Source: Ruminococcaceae bacterium UBA1691
GTDB taxonomy: Bacteria > Bacillota > Clostridia > Oscillospirales > Acutalibacteraceae
DNA length: 11,425 nt
Reading direction: 5' to 3'
NCBI GenBank assembly: GCA_002320555.1
Contig: DCJV01000044.1
Location: 1-11,425 of the forward strand
The translations under genes were made by a program, and so were the position numbers. Shown in pieces: positions 1 through 6,319 of this stretch (positions are counted from its first letter, which is position 1; the number at the start of each line of letters is the position of its first letter). The notes beneath the pieces are model-generated. The model was not told the origin of the DNA. It searched no databases and saw only the letters and a program-made list of their open reading frames with translations.

Positions 1-64
1 CTACTTTAAAGGGAGCATATCAAAGACGTGGGAGCTGCCGCTTTCTTCGATGATCTATTTCAGG

Positions 65-403
65 TCAGAAAGTGTGGGAGACAAGCGCGGCGCCAGAGAC
101 GCCCACCTCCCAAATGCAGTGCAGCGTCACGGGGAGGAGCGCCGCAGCGCCAGGAAGCAGGCTCCTGACCAAATCCACATTTTTTTGCTCAATCAGCCAA
201 TAGCTGCCGCCCGTCTGAAGGTGGAGACCATCCGGCTCTCCCAAGACGAGGTGGACTCGGGCAGCCTCTTCGTCAAAGCTGATGGCTCTTGTATTCAACT
301 GTGCGCATACAGCGCCCCAGATAAGCGCTGTGATACACAGGCCGATGATCAAAAACAATGCATACGCGCGTAAGCTCTTTTGCAATCCCGTTTTAGACGG
401 CAT
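65..403 (-). CDS. Small membrane protein downstream of spoIIP (yqxA position)
   Basis: 112-aa protein of unknown function. Residues about 14-34 form a clear transmembrane segment after a basic N-terminus (K4, K9, R12). A polar, probably extracytoplasmic, middle follows, and residues about 80-108 are hydrophobic and could be a second span. The ATG lies 13 bp after the spoIIP stop; its ribosome binding site (AAGAGGG) overlaps that stop codon, so the gene is probably translated from the gpr/spoIIP transcript. In Bacillus subtilis the gene in this slot is yqxA, also a short membrane protein of about this length. I see no convincing sequence match to YqxA, so the link is positional only. A role in sporulation is inferred from operon context. 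Confidence 0.7.
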   Translation of the reverse strand: MPSKTGLQKSLRAYALFLIIGLCITALIWGAVCAQLNTRAISFDEEAARVHLVLGEPDGLHLQTGGSYWLIEQKNVDLVRSLLPGAAALLPVTLHCIWEVGVSGAALVSHTF

Positions 404-416
404 TTCAACATCCCTC

Positions 417-1613
417 TTATTCTTTTACAACGTAATTTTCCAGGAGCTGGGCGAGTGCTTTCCCGAGCATCCTGCCGGAATAGGCCGCTTCGTCCAGCGT
501 GTTGGAGTCGCTCCCCATCTCCAGCAAAAGAGAGCAATGCGATTTATGCATATTGTACTGCCGGTTACAGAAATAGAGCGGGCGCATCAATCCCGGATAG
601 CTTTCCTCGCAGACCTTTTGTAGCTGGGTCGCAAACCGCAGGTTGTACCGCCAGTCTGGGAAATTCGTCACGCCGCCGCCCTCGCAGCCGGAAATAATCA
701 TGATCTGAGCGGCCTTTTTGCCGTTGATCGTGGCGACTGGCTTGATGCGGGTGGTATCGTTGGTTTGGATCGCATCCCGGTGGATATCGAGCAGCACTTG
801 GAGCTGCGGATATTTTTTCTGATAGGCCTCAATTGCATCCTCGGATCGGTAGTAGGCCCCATTATAGGTGGCGTCATAAATCTTGGTGTCATGAATCACG
901 GCAAACCCGGCAGCCTCCAGCTGCTTGACGATTTCGTCACCCACACGCACCATATTGCGCGTGGCGAGATTGCTGCGGGTTTGATAGCTCTTGGTAAACC
1001 AGTCGGTATCCAGCATTTGATAGCTTTCGGTGGTATGCGTATGATAGATCAGTACGCTGGGCTTTGACTTATCCGTGATTTTGAGATCTACCGGCTCTGA
1101 CAGAACCTTTTTAATATCCATGGATTGGCTGGTCCGGTTTTGAACAGCTACCTTTCCATAGGTCGTTGTCGCGCCGGAATTGTCATACTTGCGGGAGATG
1201 ATTTTTCCGTCGTGGGAGGCGTTGGCCAGCTGCTTTTTTGCTTCCTCGATGAGCTTTTGAATATCGTCGGGCGTTTTTGTCAGATCATCGTCCACCGGCT
1301 GTTTTGTATTGGAGGGCTGCGCCTGTGTGGCCGTACGCGTGGCGTCGGAGGAGGTTGCGGATGCAGACAGCTCGTTTTGCGGCAGCTCTCCCGTTTTGAT
1401 CTCCTCTATTTGGCCTCGCAATAGGCTTGATCCCCCCTCCGGAAGGGCAAGTCCCGCACTTGCCAATACCACAGGAAGCACTTTTTCCCCGATTTTAGGG
1501 GCTGTAACCGCCGAGGCCGCCACAAGGGAGAAGGACAGAATGCAGATTCCAATTCCTTTCGCGGAGCGCATCGCGGCTCCGCCCTTTTTTCGATCAAGAT
1601 GCGTCGTTTTCAA
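417..1613 (-). CDS. spoIIP: SpoIIP, stage II sporulation peptidoglycan amidase/endopeptidase
   Basis: SpoIIP works with SpoIID and SpoIIM at the septal membrane, degrading peptidoglycan during forespore engulfment; it is a zinc-dependent amidase and endopeptidase. From the TTG at 1613 the product is 398 aa, close to the 401 aa of B. subtilis SpoIIP. Residues about 20-40 form one N-terminal membrane anchor, followed by a Ser/Thr/Gln/Asp-rich linker (about 70-130) and the catalytic domain (about 180-395). Family motifs are visible: YHTHTTESY (H191, H193, E196), DIHRDA (H278) and LLLEMGSDSNT (E365). I chose the TTG because GGAGG sits 8 nt upstream; an internal ATG at 1571 (residue 15) with a weaker GGCGGAG site is the alternative. 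The gene follows gpr after a 134-bp gap and precedes the 112-aa gene by 13 bp. The family assignment is firm; the exact start is less so. Confidence 0.95.
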   Translation of the reverse strand: MKTTHLDRKKGGAAMRSAKGIGICILSFSLVAASAVTAPKIGEKVLPVVLASAGLALPEGGSSLLRGQIEEIKTGELPQNELSASATSSDATRTATQAQPSNTKQPVDDDLTKTPDDIQKLIEEAKKQLANASHDGKIISRKYDNSGATTTYGKVAVQNRTSQSMDIKKVLSEPVDLKITDKSKPSVLIYHTHTTESYQMLDTDWFTKSYQTRSNLATRNMVRVGDEIVKQLEAAGFAVIHDTKIYDATYNGAYYRSEDAIEAYQKKYPQLQVLLDIHRDAIQTNDTTRIKPVATINGKKAAQIMIISGCEGGGVTNFPDWRYNLRFATQLQKVCEESYPGLMRPLYFCNRQYNMHKSHCSLLLEMGSDSNTLDEAAYSGRMLGKALAQLLENYVVKE

Positions 1614-1620
1614 GATTTGT

Positions 1621-1626
1621 TCCTCC
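1621..1626 (-). promoter_or_regulatory. Ribosome binding site fixing the spoIIP TTG start
   Basis: On the minus strand GGAGGA is followed by ACAAATC and then TTG, an ideal spacing. The more upstream in-frame ATG at 1670 has no such site, and the internal ATG at 1571 has only GGCGGAG five bases away. This favours non-ATG initiation. Confidence 0.6.
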
Positions 1627-1747
1627 GTGCTCCGAGAGTATGCCAAAGGCCGCTTTCGCGGGCGCTGCATGCCCTGTATCGGAGGAGGCTTTTCCGCTTC
1701 CTCCGTATTTCATTGCTATGCGGGGAACGCATCGTTTATACGTATCT

Positions 1748-2641
1748 CTAGCTGGTGATGGAAAGGATGTCCTCCGCCGACAGGGAGGGCTGGAGCGCAC
1801 AATTGACGCCGAGTGCAACCAGGCGGGCGGCGCGCTCCACAAGCAGGTCGATCTCGCGCGGCGTCACCATCATCGCCGTGCCGCGCGGCTCCATAAGCTC
1901 CCGCAGCTTTGCCTCATCCTCTTCGGCTTTTCCCTCTCCCAGCAGGTCGATTGCAAGGGTGGCCGCGTCTACAACGGTCGGTACGCCGATTGCAATCACC
2001 GGCACACCGACCGTTTCCTGGTTCAATGCTGTGCGCGCATTTCCTACGCCGGAGCCAGGCGTAATTCCCGTATCGCTCATCTGAATGGTGCAGCCCAGCC
2101 GGGACAGCCTGCGGGCGGCGAGCGCGTCGATCGTAATCACTGCCACGGGCTTTATGGCCCGGACAACACCGGCGATGATCTCCCCTGTCTCGATTCCCGT
2201 CTGCCCCAACACACCTGGGAGCAACCCTGCGACGGGGCGCAGATGCTCCATCCCGATCGATTTGGCGAGCTCGGGTCCGATATGGCGGGTTGCCAGAATC
2301 CGTTCTCCGGAGAGCGGGCCCAGAGCGTCCGGCGTGATATGGTCGTTTCCAATGCCTGCCACCAGTACGAGGCCTTCCTCCGGCAATAGGGCGCGCAGCT
2401 CATCTGCAACCGCAGTGAGCCTTCCGTCAAGCAGCTCCGCATCGGCAGAGAAAGGAGGAACCTCTACCGTTACATATTTGCCCACCGGCTTTCCGATCGC
2501 CTGTACCCCCTGCTCCGTCTGTACTTCAATTGCCGTTACGTGCGCATTGCCTGTTTGGCTGGTGCGGGATTTTACGCCCGGGATTTCTTCATCGGTGAAA
2601 AGCTCACGGCGTTCGAGCGCCAGGTCTGTTCGAAAATCCAT
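1748..2641 (-). CDS. gpr: GPR, germination protease for small acid-soluble spore proteins
   Basis: GPR is the aspartic-type protease (MEROPS A25) that degrades DNA-protecting SASPs in the spore core during germination. It is made in the forespore as a zymogen that cleaves its own N-terminus. The 297-aa product has the family signatures VAGIGNDHITPDALGP (94-109), ITIDALAAR (170-178), SDTGITPGSGVGN (189-201) and GVPTVVDAATLA (219-230). Asp105 and Asp172 match by motif and spacing the essential Asp127 and Asp193 of the B. megaterium enzyme. The N-terminus MDFRTDLALE contains the conserved RTDLA processing region but almost no prosequence before it. An in-frame stop sits three codons upstream of the ATG, so the start cannot be extended, yet no Shine-Dalgarno sequence is well placed. 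It heads the gpr-spoIIP-112-aa cluster and is divergent from rpsT. Confidence 0.95.
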   Translation of the reverse strand: MDFRTDLALERRELFTDEEIPGVKSRTSQTGNAHVTAIEVQTEQGVQAIGKPVGKYVTVEVPPFSADAELLDGRLTAVADELRALLPEEGLVLVAGIGNDHITPDALGPLSGERILATRHIGPELAKSIGMEHLRPVAGLLPGVLGQTGIETGEIIAGVVRAIKPVAVITIDALAARRLSRLGCTIQMSDTGITPGSGVGNARTALNQETVGVPVIAIGVPTVVDAATLAIDLLGEGKAEEDEAKLRELMEPRGTAMMVTPREIDLLVERAARLVALGVNCALQPSLSAEDILSITS

Positions 2642-2703
2642 TTTGCATCAGGGCATGCGCCCTCTTCCCCCTTTTCAACAGTCAAATGGGATCTTTTCCG
2701 ATT

Positions 2704-2732
2704 TAGTATGTGCTTTTCATCATTCAATTATC
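2704..2732 (-). promoter_or_regulatory. Candidate forespore sigma-G/F promoter of gpr
   Basis: On the minus strand CATACTA (2710-2704) matches the sigma-G -10 consensus CATNHTA. Seventeen bases upstream is GATAA (2732-2728), a partial match to the -35 GHATR. Transcription would start near 2697, leaving a leader of about 55 nt. gpr is forespore-expressed in Bacillus, which supports this reading, but the -35 is imperfect. Confidence 0.45.
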
Positions 2733-2771
2733 ACCAGAGCATCAAATGGGCACGTTTTTGTAAAAAATATC

Positions 2772-2800
2772 TTGCATTTTATTTTGGTTCATGCTATCAT
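2772..2800 (+). promoter_or_regulatory. Sigma-A promoter of rpsT
   Basis: TTGCAT (2772-2777), a 17-bp spacer, then TATCAT (2795-2800), preceded by TG at 2792-2793 (extended -10). It lies 35 bp before the rpsT start codon. Confidence 0.75.
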
Positions 2801-2835
2801 AATTACCTGCATGACAAGCTAAAGGAGGTGTGACG

Positions 2836-3096
2836 ATGCCTAACATCAAGTCAGCAAAAAAGCGCGTTCTCGTCAATCGGACCAAGGCGCAGCGCAATAA
2901 GTCCCGCAATTCCGCTCTGAAAACCGCGATTAAGAAGGCCAATGCGGCGATTGAAACCAACGCGGCAGATAAGGAGCAGGTAGTACAGGTCGCCGTAAAG
3001 AAGATCGATCAGGCGGCAGCGAAAGGCCTGATTCATAAAAACAATGCTGCGCGCAAAAAGTCCGCTCTTGCTTGTAAGCTCAATGCCTCCAAATAA
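2836..3096 (+). CDS. rpsT: 30S ribosomal protein S20
   Basis: S20 binds 16S rRNA early in small-subunit assembly. The 86-aa product has the standard length and the typical Lys/Arg/Ala-rich helical composition, beginning MPNIKSAKKRVLVNRTKAQR and containing KSRNSALKT and AAAKGLIHKNNAARKKSAL. The start is the ATG at 2836, behind a strong AAAGGAGGTG site at 2821-2830. A GTG two codons earlier is part of that site and is not a plausible start. The gene is monocistronic, with its own extended -10 promoter and a terminator 17 bp after the stop. In B. subtilis rpsT lies immediately beside gpr; here the two are divergent across 194 bp. Confidence 0.97.
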   Translation: MPNIKSAKKRVLVNRTKAQRNKSRNSALKTAIKKANAAIETNAADKEQVVQVAVKKIDQAAAKGLIHKNNAARKKSALACKLNASK

Positions 3097-3113
3097 GTAT
3101 TTGCGAACGTTGC

Positions 3114-3147
3114 AAACCCGCCAGCCATCCGAGGCAGGGCGGGTTTT
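3114..3147 (+). terminator. Rho-independent terminator after rpsT
   Basis: Nine-bp stem AAACCCGCC (3114-3122) pairs with GGCGGGTTT (3138-3146) and runs into TTTT. It sits directly after rpsT. Confidence 0.85.
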
Positions 3148-3201
3148 CGATTTGGTTTGAATTTGGCGGAAGATCTGTGGCAAATGTTCAAATTAATTTC
3201 A

Positions 3202-3230
3202 TTGACTTTTGATACAGAGGCGGTTATAAT
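3202..3230 (+). promoter_or_regulatory. Strong sigma-A promoter of the 62-aa membrane protein gene
   Basis: TTGACT (3202-3207), 17-bp spacer, perfect TATAAT (3225-3230). Together with the flanking terminators this makes the next gene an independent unit. Confidence 0.8.
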
Positions 3231-3277
3231 TTAAGTCATACGGAATGCCTAAATTTTTACACGGAGGTGCTCTAAAA

Positions 3278-3466
3278 ATGAAAGTTTTGAAGAAAATTTT
3301 GAAGGTATTTGCGATTATCGCAGCAATTTCCGGCGCGGCGGCAGCGATTTACTTTGCGATTCAGAAGTTGACGGCTGGTAAGAATGCGGCTGCGGAAGAC
3401 GATTTTGAAAATTATGTCTCCTGCTCCTGCTGCGATGATGACTTCATCTCCGAGACGGTTGCATAA
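3278..3466 (+). CDS. 62-aa single-span membrane protein with acidic, Cys-rich tail
   Basis: Function not recognised. The start is the ATG at 3278, preceded by GGAGGTG at 3263-3269. The product has a basic amphipathic N-terminus (MKVLKKILK), one hydrophobic Ala/Ile-rich span at about residues 10-27, a short basic stretch with two lysines, then an acidic tail (AAAEDDFENY) and a CSCCDDD cluster. Three cysteines beside three aspartates could bind metal or form disulfides, but this is inference. Orientation cannot be fixed: positive charges flank the span on both sides. The near-consensus promoter and own terminator suggest it is expressed well and alone. Short proteins of this plan occur in clostridia, as far as I can judge, without a known role. 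Confidence 0.8.
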   Translation: MKVLKKILKVFAIIAAISGAAAAIYFAIQKLTAGKNAAAEDDFENYVSCSCCDDDFISETVA

Positions 3467-3496
3467 GCTCATTTTTTAACGAATGTAAATGGACGA

Positions 3497-3534
3497 GGCT
3501 GTTTTTCTGTCATCAGGCGGAAAAACAGCCTTTT
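3497..3534 (+). terminator. Rho-independent terminator after the 62-aa gene
   Basis: Ten-bp perfect stem GGCTGTTTTT (3497-3506) with AAAAACAGCC (3521-3530), 14-nt loop, then TTTT. It separates the small gene from the downstream regulator. Confidence 0.85.
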
Positions 3535-3635
3535 GTATTACAAAAGTAACAGAGCAGAGGCCGTCGCTCCCAGATCAATCAAATGGATCATACGAAGAAG
3601 CTTGCGGCTATTTTTCAGAACAGATTGTGAAAAGG

Positions 3636-3663
3636 TTGACAACTTTTAAAGACATGCTATAAT
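3636..3663 (+). promoter_or_regulatory. Strong sigma-A promoter of the Crp/Fnr regulator gene
   Basis: Consensus TTGACA (3636-3641), 16-bp spacer, consensus TATAAT (3658-3663) with TG at 3655-3656. Both hexamers are perfect. Such a promoter usually needs repression, and a palindrome directly follows it. Confidence 0.85.
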
Positions 3664-3670
3664 AACGATA

Positions 3671-3692
3671 AAATGTATCAATTGAGACATTT
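3671..3692 (+). promoter_or_regulatory. 22-bp near-perfect palindrome at the predicted transcription start (candidate operator)
   Basis: Left arm AAATGTATCAA (3671-3681) and right arm TTGAGACATTT (3682-3692) are reverse complements except for one base, with no spacer. The site covers about +1 to +22 of the regulator transcript, between the -10 box and the ribosome binding site at 3695-3702. Its length and symmetry fit a dimeric Crp/Fnr protein, so autorepression is the natural inference. It could alternatively act as an RNA hairpin. Confidence 0.65.
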
Positions 3693-3707
3693 TTGAGGAG
3701 GGCACTG

Positions 3708-4403
3708 ATGAAAAGGGATCAGGTGGAAGCGGCCTCTGCTCTGCTGGCGCGCAGTCCGATCTTCTGGGGAGCCGACCCCGGCAGCTTGAAGCAATACCTG
3801 CTGCGATCCGGTGCATCCTTTCAGCCTTTTGAGCGGGGAGAATCGATCTGCCTGCCTGGAACGCATAACGACAGCCTCGGCATGCTCGTGGCAGGCAGTG
3901 CGCAAGTCAGCAAGGGCGGTGCAAGCCATCATGTCCTGATGAGCACCCTGCAGGAGGGCGATTTGTTTGGCGCGGTCACCTTATATGGAACGCATGATTA
4001 TTTCGTTACGCGTATTACCGCGCGTGCTTGCTGTACTGTGCTTTTTTTGACCAAGGCTTTGGTCGATGAGATGATTTTGCAGAATCCCCGGTTTGCCCGG
4101 CAATATATTGCCTATCTCTCGGATCGCATTTATTTTCTAAACAGTAAAATCGACGCCTTCACCGGCGGTTCAGCAGAAAGCCGTCTTGCCGCCTACCTGA
4201 TCGCCAATCTCGTGCAGGATAGGGACAAAACCTATGTCCGCATGCACACCAGCATGAATCAGCTGACACAATCGCTCGATATCGCCCGTGCCTCTCTGTA
4301 CCGCGCCTTTGAGCAGATGGAGAAAGCGGGGGCTATCCGGCGCGAGGGCAGGATGGTTTCCATCCTGAATTTACAAAAGCTACGTGAGTGCTGTGAAGGC
4401 TGA
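3708..4403 (+). CDS. Crp/Fnr-family transcriptional regulator
   Basis: 231-aa cytoplasmic DNA-binding protein. Residues about 15-115 form a cNMP-binding-like beta-barrel (FERGESICLPG at 41-51; LQEGDLFGAVTLYG at 81-94). Residues 117-150 form the long dimerisation helix, and 180-226 the winged helix-turn-helix, with recognition helix about 191-205 (DIARASLYRAFEQME). The canonical cAMP-contacting Glu-Arg pair is not evident, and there is no N-terminal four-cysteine cluster as in Fnr, so the effector is unknown. Cysteines 108-109 and 228-229 are notable pairs. The start is the ATG at 3708 with GGAGGG spaced 5 nt upstream; an upstream TTG at 3693 overlaps that site. The ABC importer genes follow 82 bp downstream with no terminator between, so regulator and importer are probably functionally and transcriptionally linked. 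Confidence 0.9.
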   Translation: MKRDQVEAASALLARSPIFWGADPGSLKQYLLRSGASFQPFERGESICLPGTHNDSLGMLVAGSAQVSKGGASHHVLMSTLQEGDLFGAVTLYGTHDYFVTRITARACCTVLFLTKALVDEMILQNPRFARQYIAYLSDRIYFLNSKIDAFTGGSAESRLAAYLIANLVQDRDKTYVRMHTSMNQLTQSLDIARASLYRAFEQMEKAGAIRREGRMVSILNLQKLRECCEG

Positions 4404-4421
4404 ACGATGCGTTAACCCCGT

Positions 4422-4443
4422 TTTCCGCCCCAAAAAGCGGAAA
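4422..4443 (+). other. Intercistronic hairpin between regulator and ABC importer
   Basis: Seven-bp stem TTTCCGC (4422-4428) with GCGGAAA (4437-4443) and loop CCCAAAAA. No T-tract follows, so it is not a standard terminator. It may set the relative level or stability of the upstream and downstream messages. Confidence 0.5.
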
Positions 4444-4485
4444 GCGATGGCAATAAGTTTTATTCATATGAAAGAGGGATCTCAA

Positions 4486-5535
4486 ATGAAAAAGAGCACC
4501 AAGCTTCTCTCCCTGCTGCTGGCACTTTCCATGCTGTTTGCACTGGCTGCCTGCGGTACCACTGGCACAGAGGATCCATCATCAACGGGCGCCGCTTCCG
4601 GAGCGCAGAGTACCGCACCTGCCGCGCAGGATGTCACGCTCAATGTGGCAACGCTCAAGGGGCCGACGGGGATCGGTATGGTAAAATTGATGAAGGACGC
4701 CAAAGACGGCTCCACGGCTAACAAATACAACTTTACCCTCGCTGGTGCGCCGGATGAAATTACGGCAAAATTTATAAAAGGCGAGTTTGATATCGCTGCG
4801 GTTCCGGTCAACTTGGCGGCAACGCTTTACAACAAGATGAAGGGCAATGTGCAGGTGATGGCGGTCAACACGCTGGGCGTCCTCTATATCCTCGAAAACG
4901 GCAATTCGATCCACTCGATCTCCGATCTCAAGGGAAAAACGATTTATGCAACCGGCAAGGGCGCAACGCCGGAATATATCCTAAACTACCTGCTGGAACA
5001 GAACGGTATCGACCCGGAGAAAGACGTTACGATCGAATACAAATCCGAGCACGCGGAGCTCGCCACGCTGATGGCTTCCGGCAAAGCGGAGATCTGCATG
5101 CTTCCGGAGCCGAATGTTACGAGCGTCCTGCGTGAAAATAAGGACGTCCACCGCGCGCTGAATCTGACGACGGAATGGGATAAAGCTACGGAAAAAGCCG
5201 GCAAGAAGAGCACGCTTGCGCAGGGCTGCATCATCGTCAATAAAGAATTTGCGCAAAAAAATAAGAGTGCTGTGGACAAATTCCTCACAGAATACAAGGC
5301 TTCCGTTGACTATGTCACCGCCAGCGCAGTGGATGCTTCCCAGCTGGTGGAGGAGTTCGGCATCATGCCCAAGGCTCTGATCGCGGAGCTCGCCATCCCG
5401 AACTGCAACATCATCTTCCTGGAAGGGGATACAATGAAATCGACCATGCAGGCGAATCTGAACGTCCTGTTCCAGGCGAACGCGAAATCCATCGGAGGAG
5501 CAATGCCCGGTGACGACTTCTACTACAGCCACTGA
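4486..5535 (+). CDS. ABC transporter substrate-binding lipoprotein (NitT/TauT/SsuA-like)
   Basis: 349-aa lipoprotein that would capture a small solute outside the membrane and deliver it to the adjacent permease. The signal peptide is MKKSTKLLSLLLALSML followed by the lipobox LAAC with Cys23 as the lipidation site. A Ser/Thr/Gly/Ala-rich tether to about residue 47 precedes a periplasmic-binding fold: VATLKGPTGIGMVKLM (start of lobe 1), GEFDIAAVPVNLAATLY, ISDLKGKTIYATGKGATPEYIL, and ASGKAEICMLPEPN. These patterns match the COG0715-type family of nitrate, sulfonate, taurine and thiamine-precursor binding proteins. The substrate cannot be read from sequence, and the CCCFC motif of pyrimidine-precursor binders is absent. 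The start is the ATG at 4486 with AGAGGG upstream. It overlaps the permease gene by 26 bp. Confidence 0.92.
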   Translation: MKKSTKLLSLLLALSMLFALAACGTTGTEDPSSTGAASGAQSTAPAAQDVTLNVATLKGPTGIGMVKLMKDAKDGSTANKYNFTLAGAPDEITAKFIKGEFDIAAVPVNLAATLYNKMKGNVQVMAVNTLGVLYILENGNSIHSISDLKGKTIYATGKGATPEYILNYLLEQNGIDPEKDVTIEYKSEHAELATLMASGKAEICMLPEPNVTSVLRENKDVHRALNLTTEWDKATEKAGKKSTLAQGCIIVNKEFAQKNKSAVDKFLTEYKASVDYVTASAVDASQLVEEFGIMPKALIAELAIPNCNIIFLEGDTMKSTMQANLNVLFQANAKSIGGAMPGDDFYYSH

Positions 5536-6319
5536 CAAAAAAAAGCTTGTCTCTCTTCTGAAAAAAATTGCGGCGATCCTTTTCTGGATCGCCGCATGGC
5601 AAATTGTATCGCTGTGCGTAGGGCAGGAGTTGCTGGTTCCATCCCCCGCGCAGGTTTTAGTCCGCCTCTCGCAGCTTCTGCAGGAGACGGGCTTCTGGCA
5701 TATTGCCGCCGGCTCGCTGCTGCGGATTATGGCGGGGTATCTTGCGGCTGTTGTGTCGGCGGTTCTGCTGGCGGCTCTGACCAGCTCGTTTTCGTTTCTG
5801 CATGCGCTGGTCAGCCCCCTGCTCGGAATCATCAAGGCGACGCCTGTGGCCTCCTTCATCATTCTGGCGCTGGTCTGGCTGCGCGGCAGCCAGATTCCTC
5901 CTTTTGCCGCTTTTCTCATGGTGCTCCCCATCGTTTGGGCCAATGTCAGCGAGGGCATCTGCCATACAGATGCGCAGCTGCTCGAGATGGCTCGAATGTT
6001 TCGGTTTGGCCGATGGAAAACCGTCTGGCGGATTTATGTGCCCAGCATTCTGCCCTATTTTATGGCTGGCTGTACGACCAGCCTCGGCCTTGCCTGGAAG
6101 GCGGGCGTGGCAGCGGAGGTGCTCGCCATGCCGCGCGATTCGATCGGGTTGCAGCTCTATAACGCCAAGGTCTATCTGGAAATACCGGATCTGTTTGCCT
6201 GGACGCTGGTCATCATCGTCCTGAGCATGCTGCTGGAGAAGCTTTTGGTGAGCATCATGCACCGCCTCAGTAGCCGCTTTGTCCGCCGTATACCGGAGAA
6301 AAGGGGGGAACTATCGTGA
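5510..6319 (+). CDS. ABC transporter permease (TauC/SsuC-like)
   Basis: 269-aa inner-membrane permease of the binding-protein-dependent type, with about six spans (near residues 20-37, 66-90, 98-122, 130-148, 184-204 and 227-248). The EAA loop that docks on the ATPase is clear at about 154-183: DAQLLEMARMFRFGRW then RIYVPSILPY. The start is a GTG at 5510, supported by GGAGGAG nine bases upstream inside the preceding gene, so translation is probably coupled. The stop overlaps the ATPase start by 4 bp. It belongs to one importer with the genes at 4486 and 6316; the homodimeric permease arrangement is usual for this family. Confidence 0.93.
   Translation: MTTSTTATDKKKLVSLLKKIAAILFWIAAWQIVSLCVGQELLVPSPAQVLVRLSQLLQETGFWHIAAGSLLRIMAGYLAAVVSAVLLAALTSSFSFLHALVSPLLGIIKATPVASFIILALVWLRGSQIPPFAAFLMVLPIVWANVSEGICHTDAQLLEMARMFRFGRWKTVWRIYVPSILPYFMAGCTTSLGLAWKAGVAAEVLAMPRDSIGLQLYNAKVYLEIPDLFAWTLVIIVLSMLLEKLLVSIMHRLSSRFVRRIPEKRGELS

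Noticed and set aside
1..64. A minus-strand frame ending with a stop at 1-3 (tail reading like SSHVFDMLPLK)
   Set aside because: It is closed by an in-frame stop at its upstream end and has no start codon of useful length, and all three minus frames are interrupted before the 112-aa gene. It could be the end of a broken gene, but the window gives no support.
4404..4485. Riboswitch (for example thiamine) ahead of the ABC importer
   Set aside because: Only one short hairpin is present and none of the conserved thiamine-pyrophosphate or other riboswitch core sequences can be seen in 82 bp.
4982..5958. Long minus-strand frame of 325 codons opposite the binding protein and permease
   Set aside because: It is the antisense shadow of two genes with clear family motifs, and has no domain-like features or ribosome binding site.
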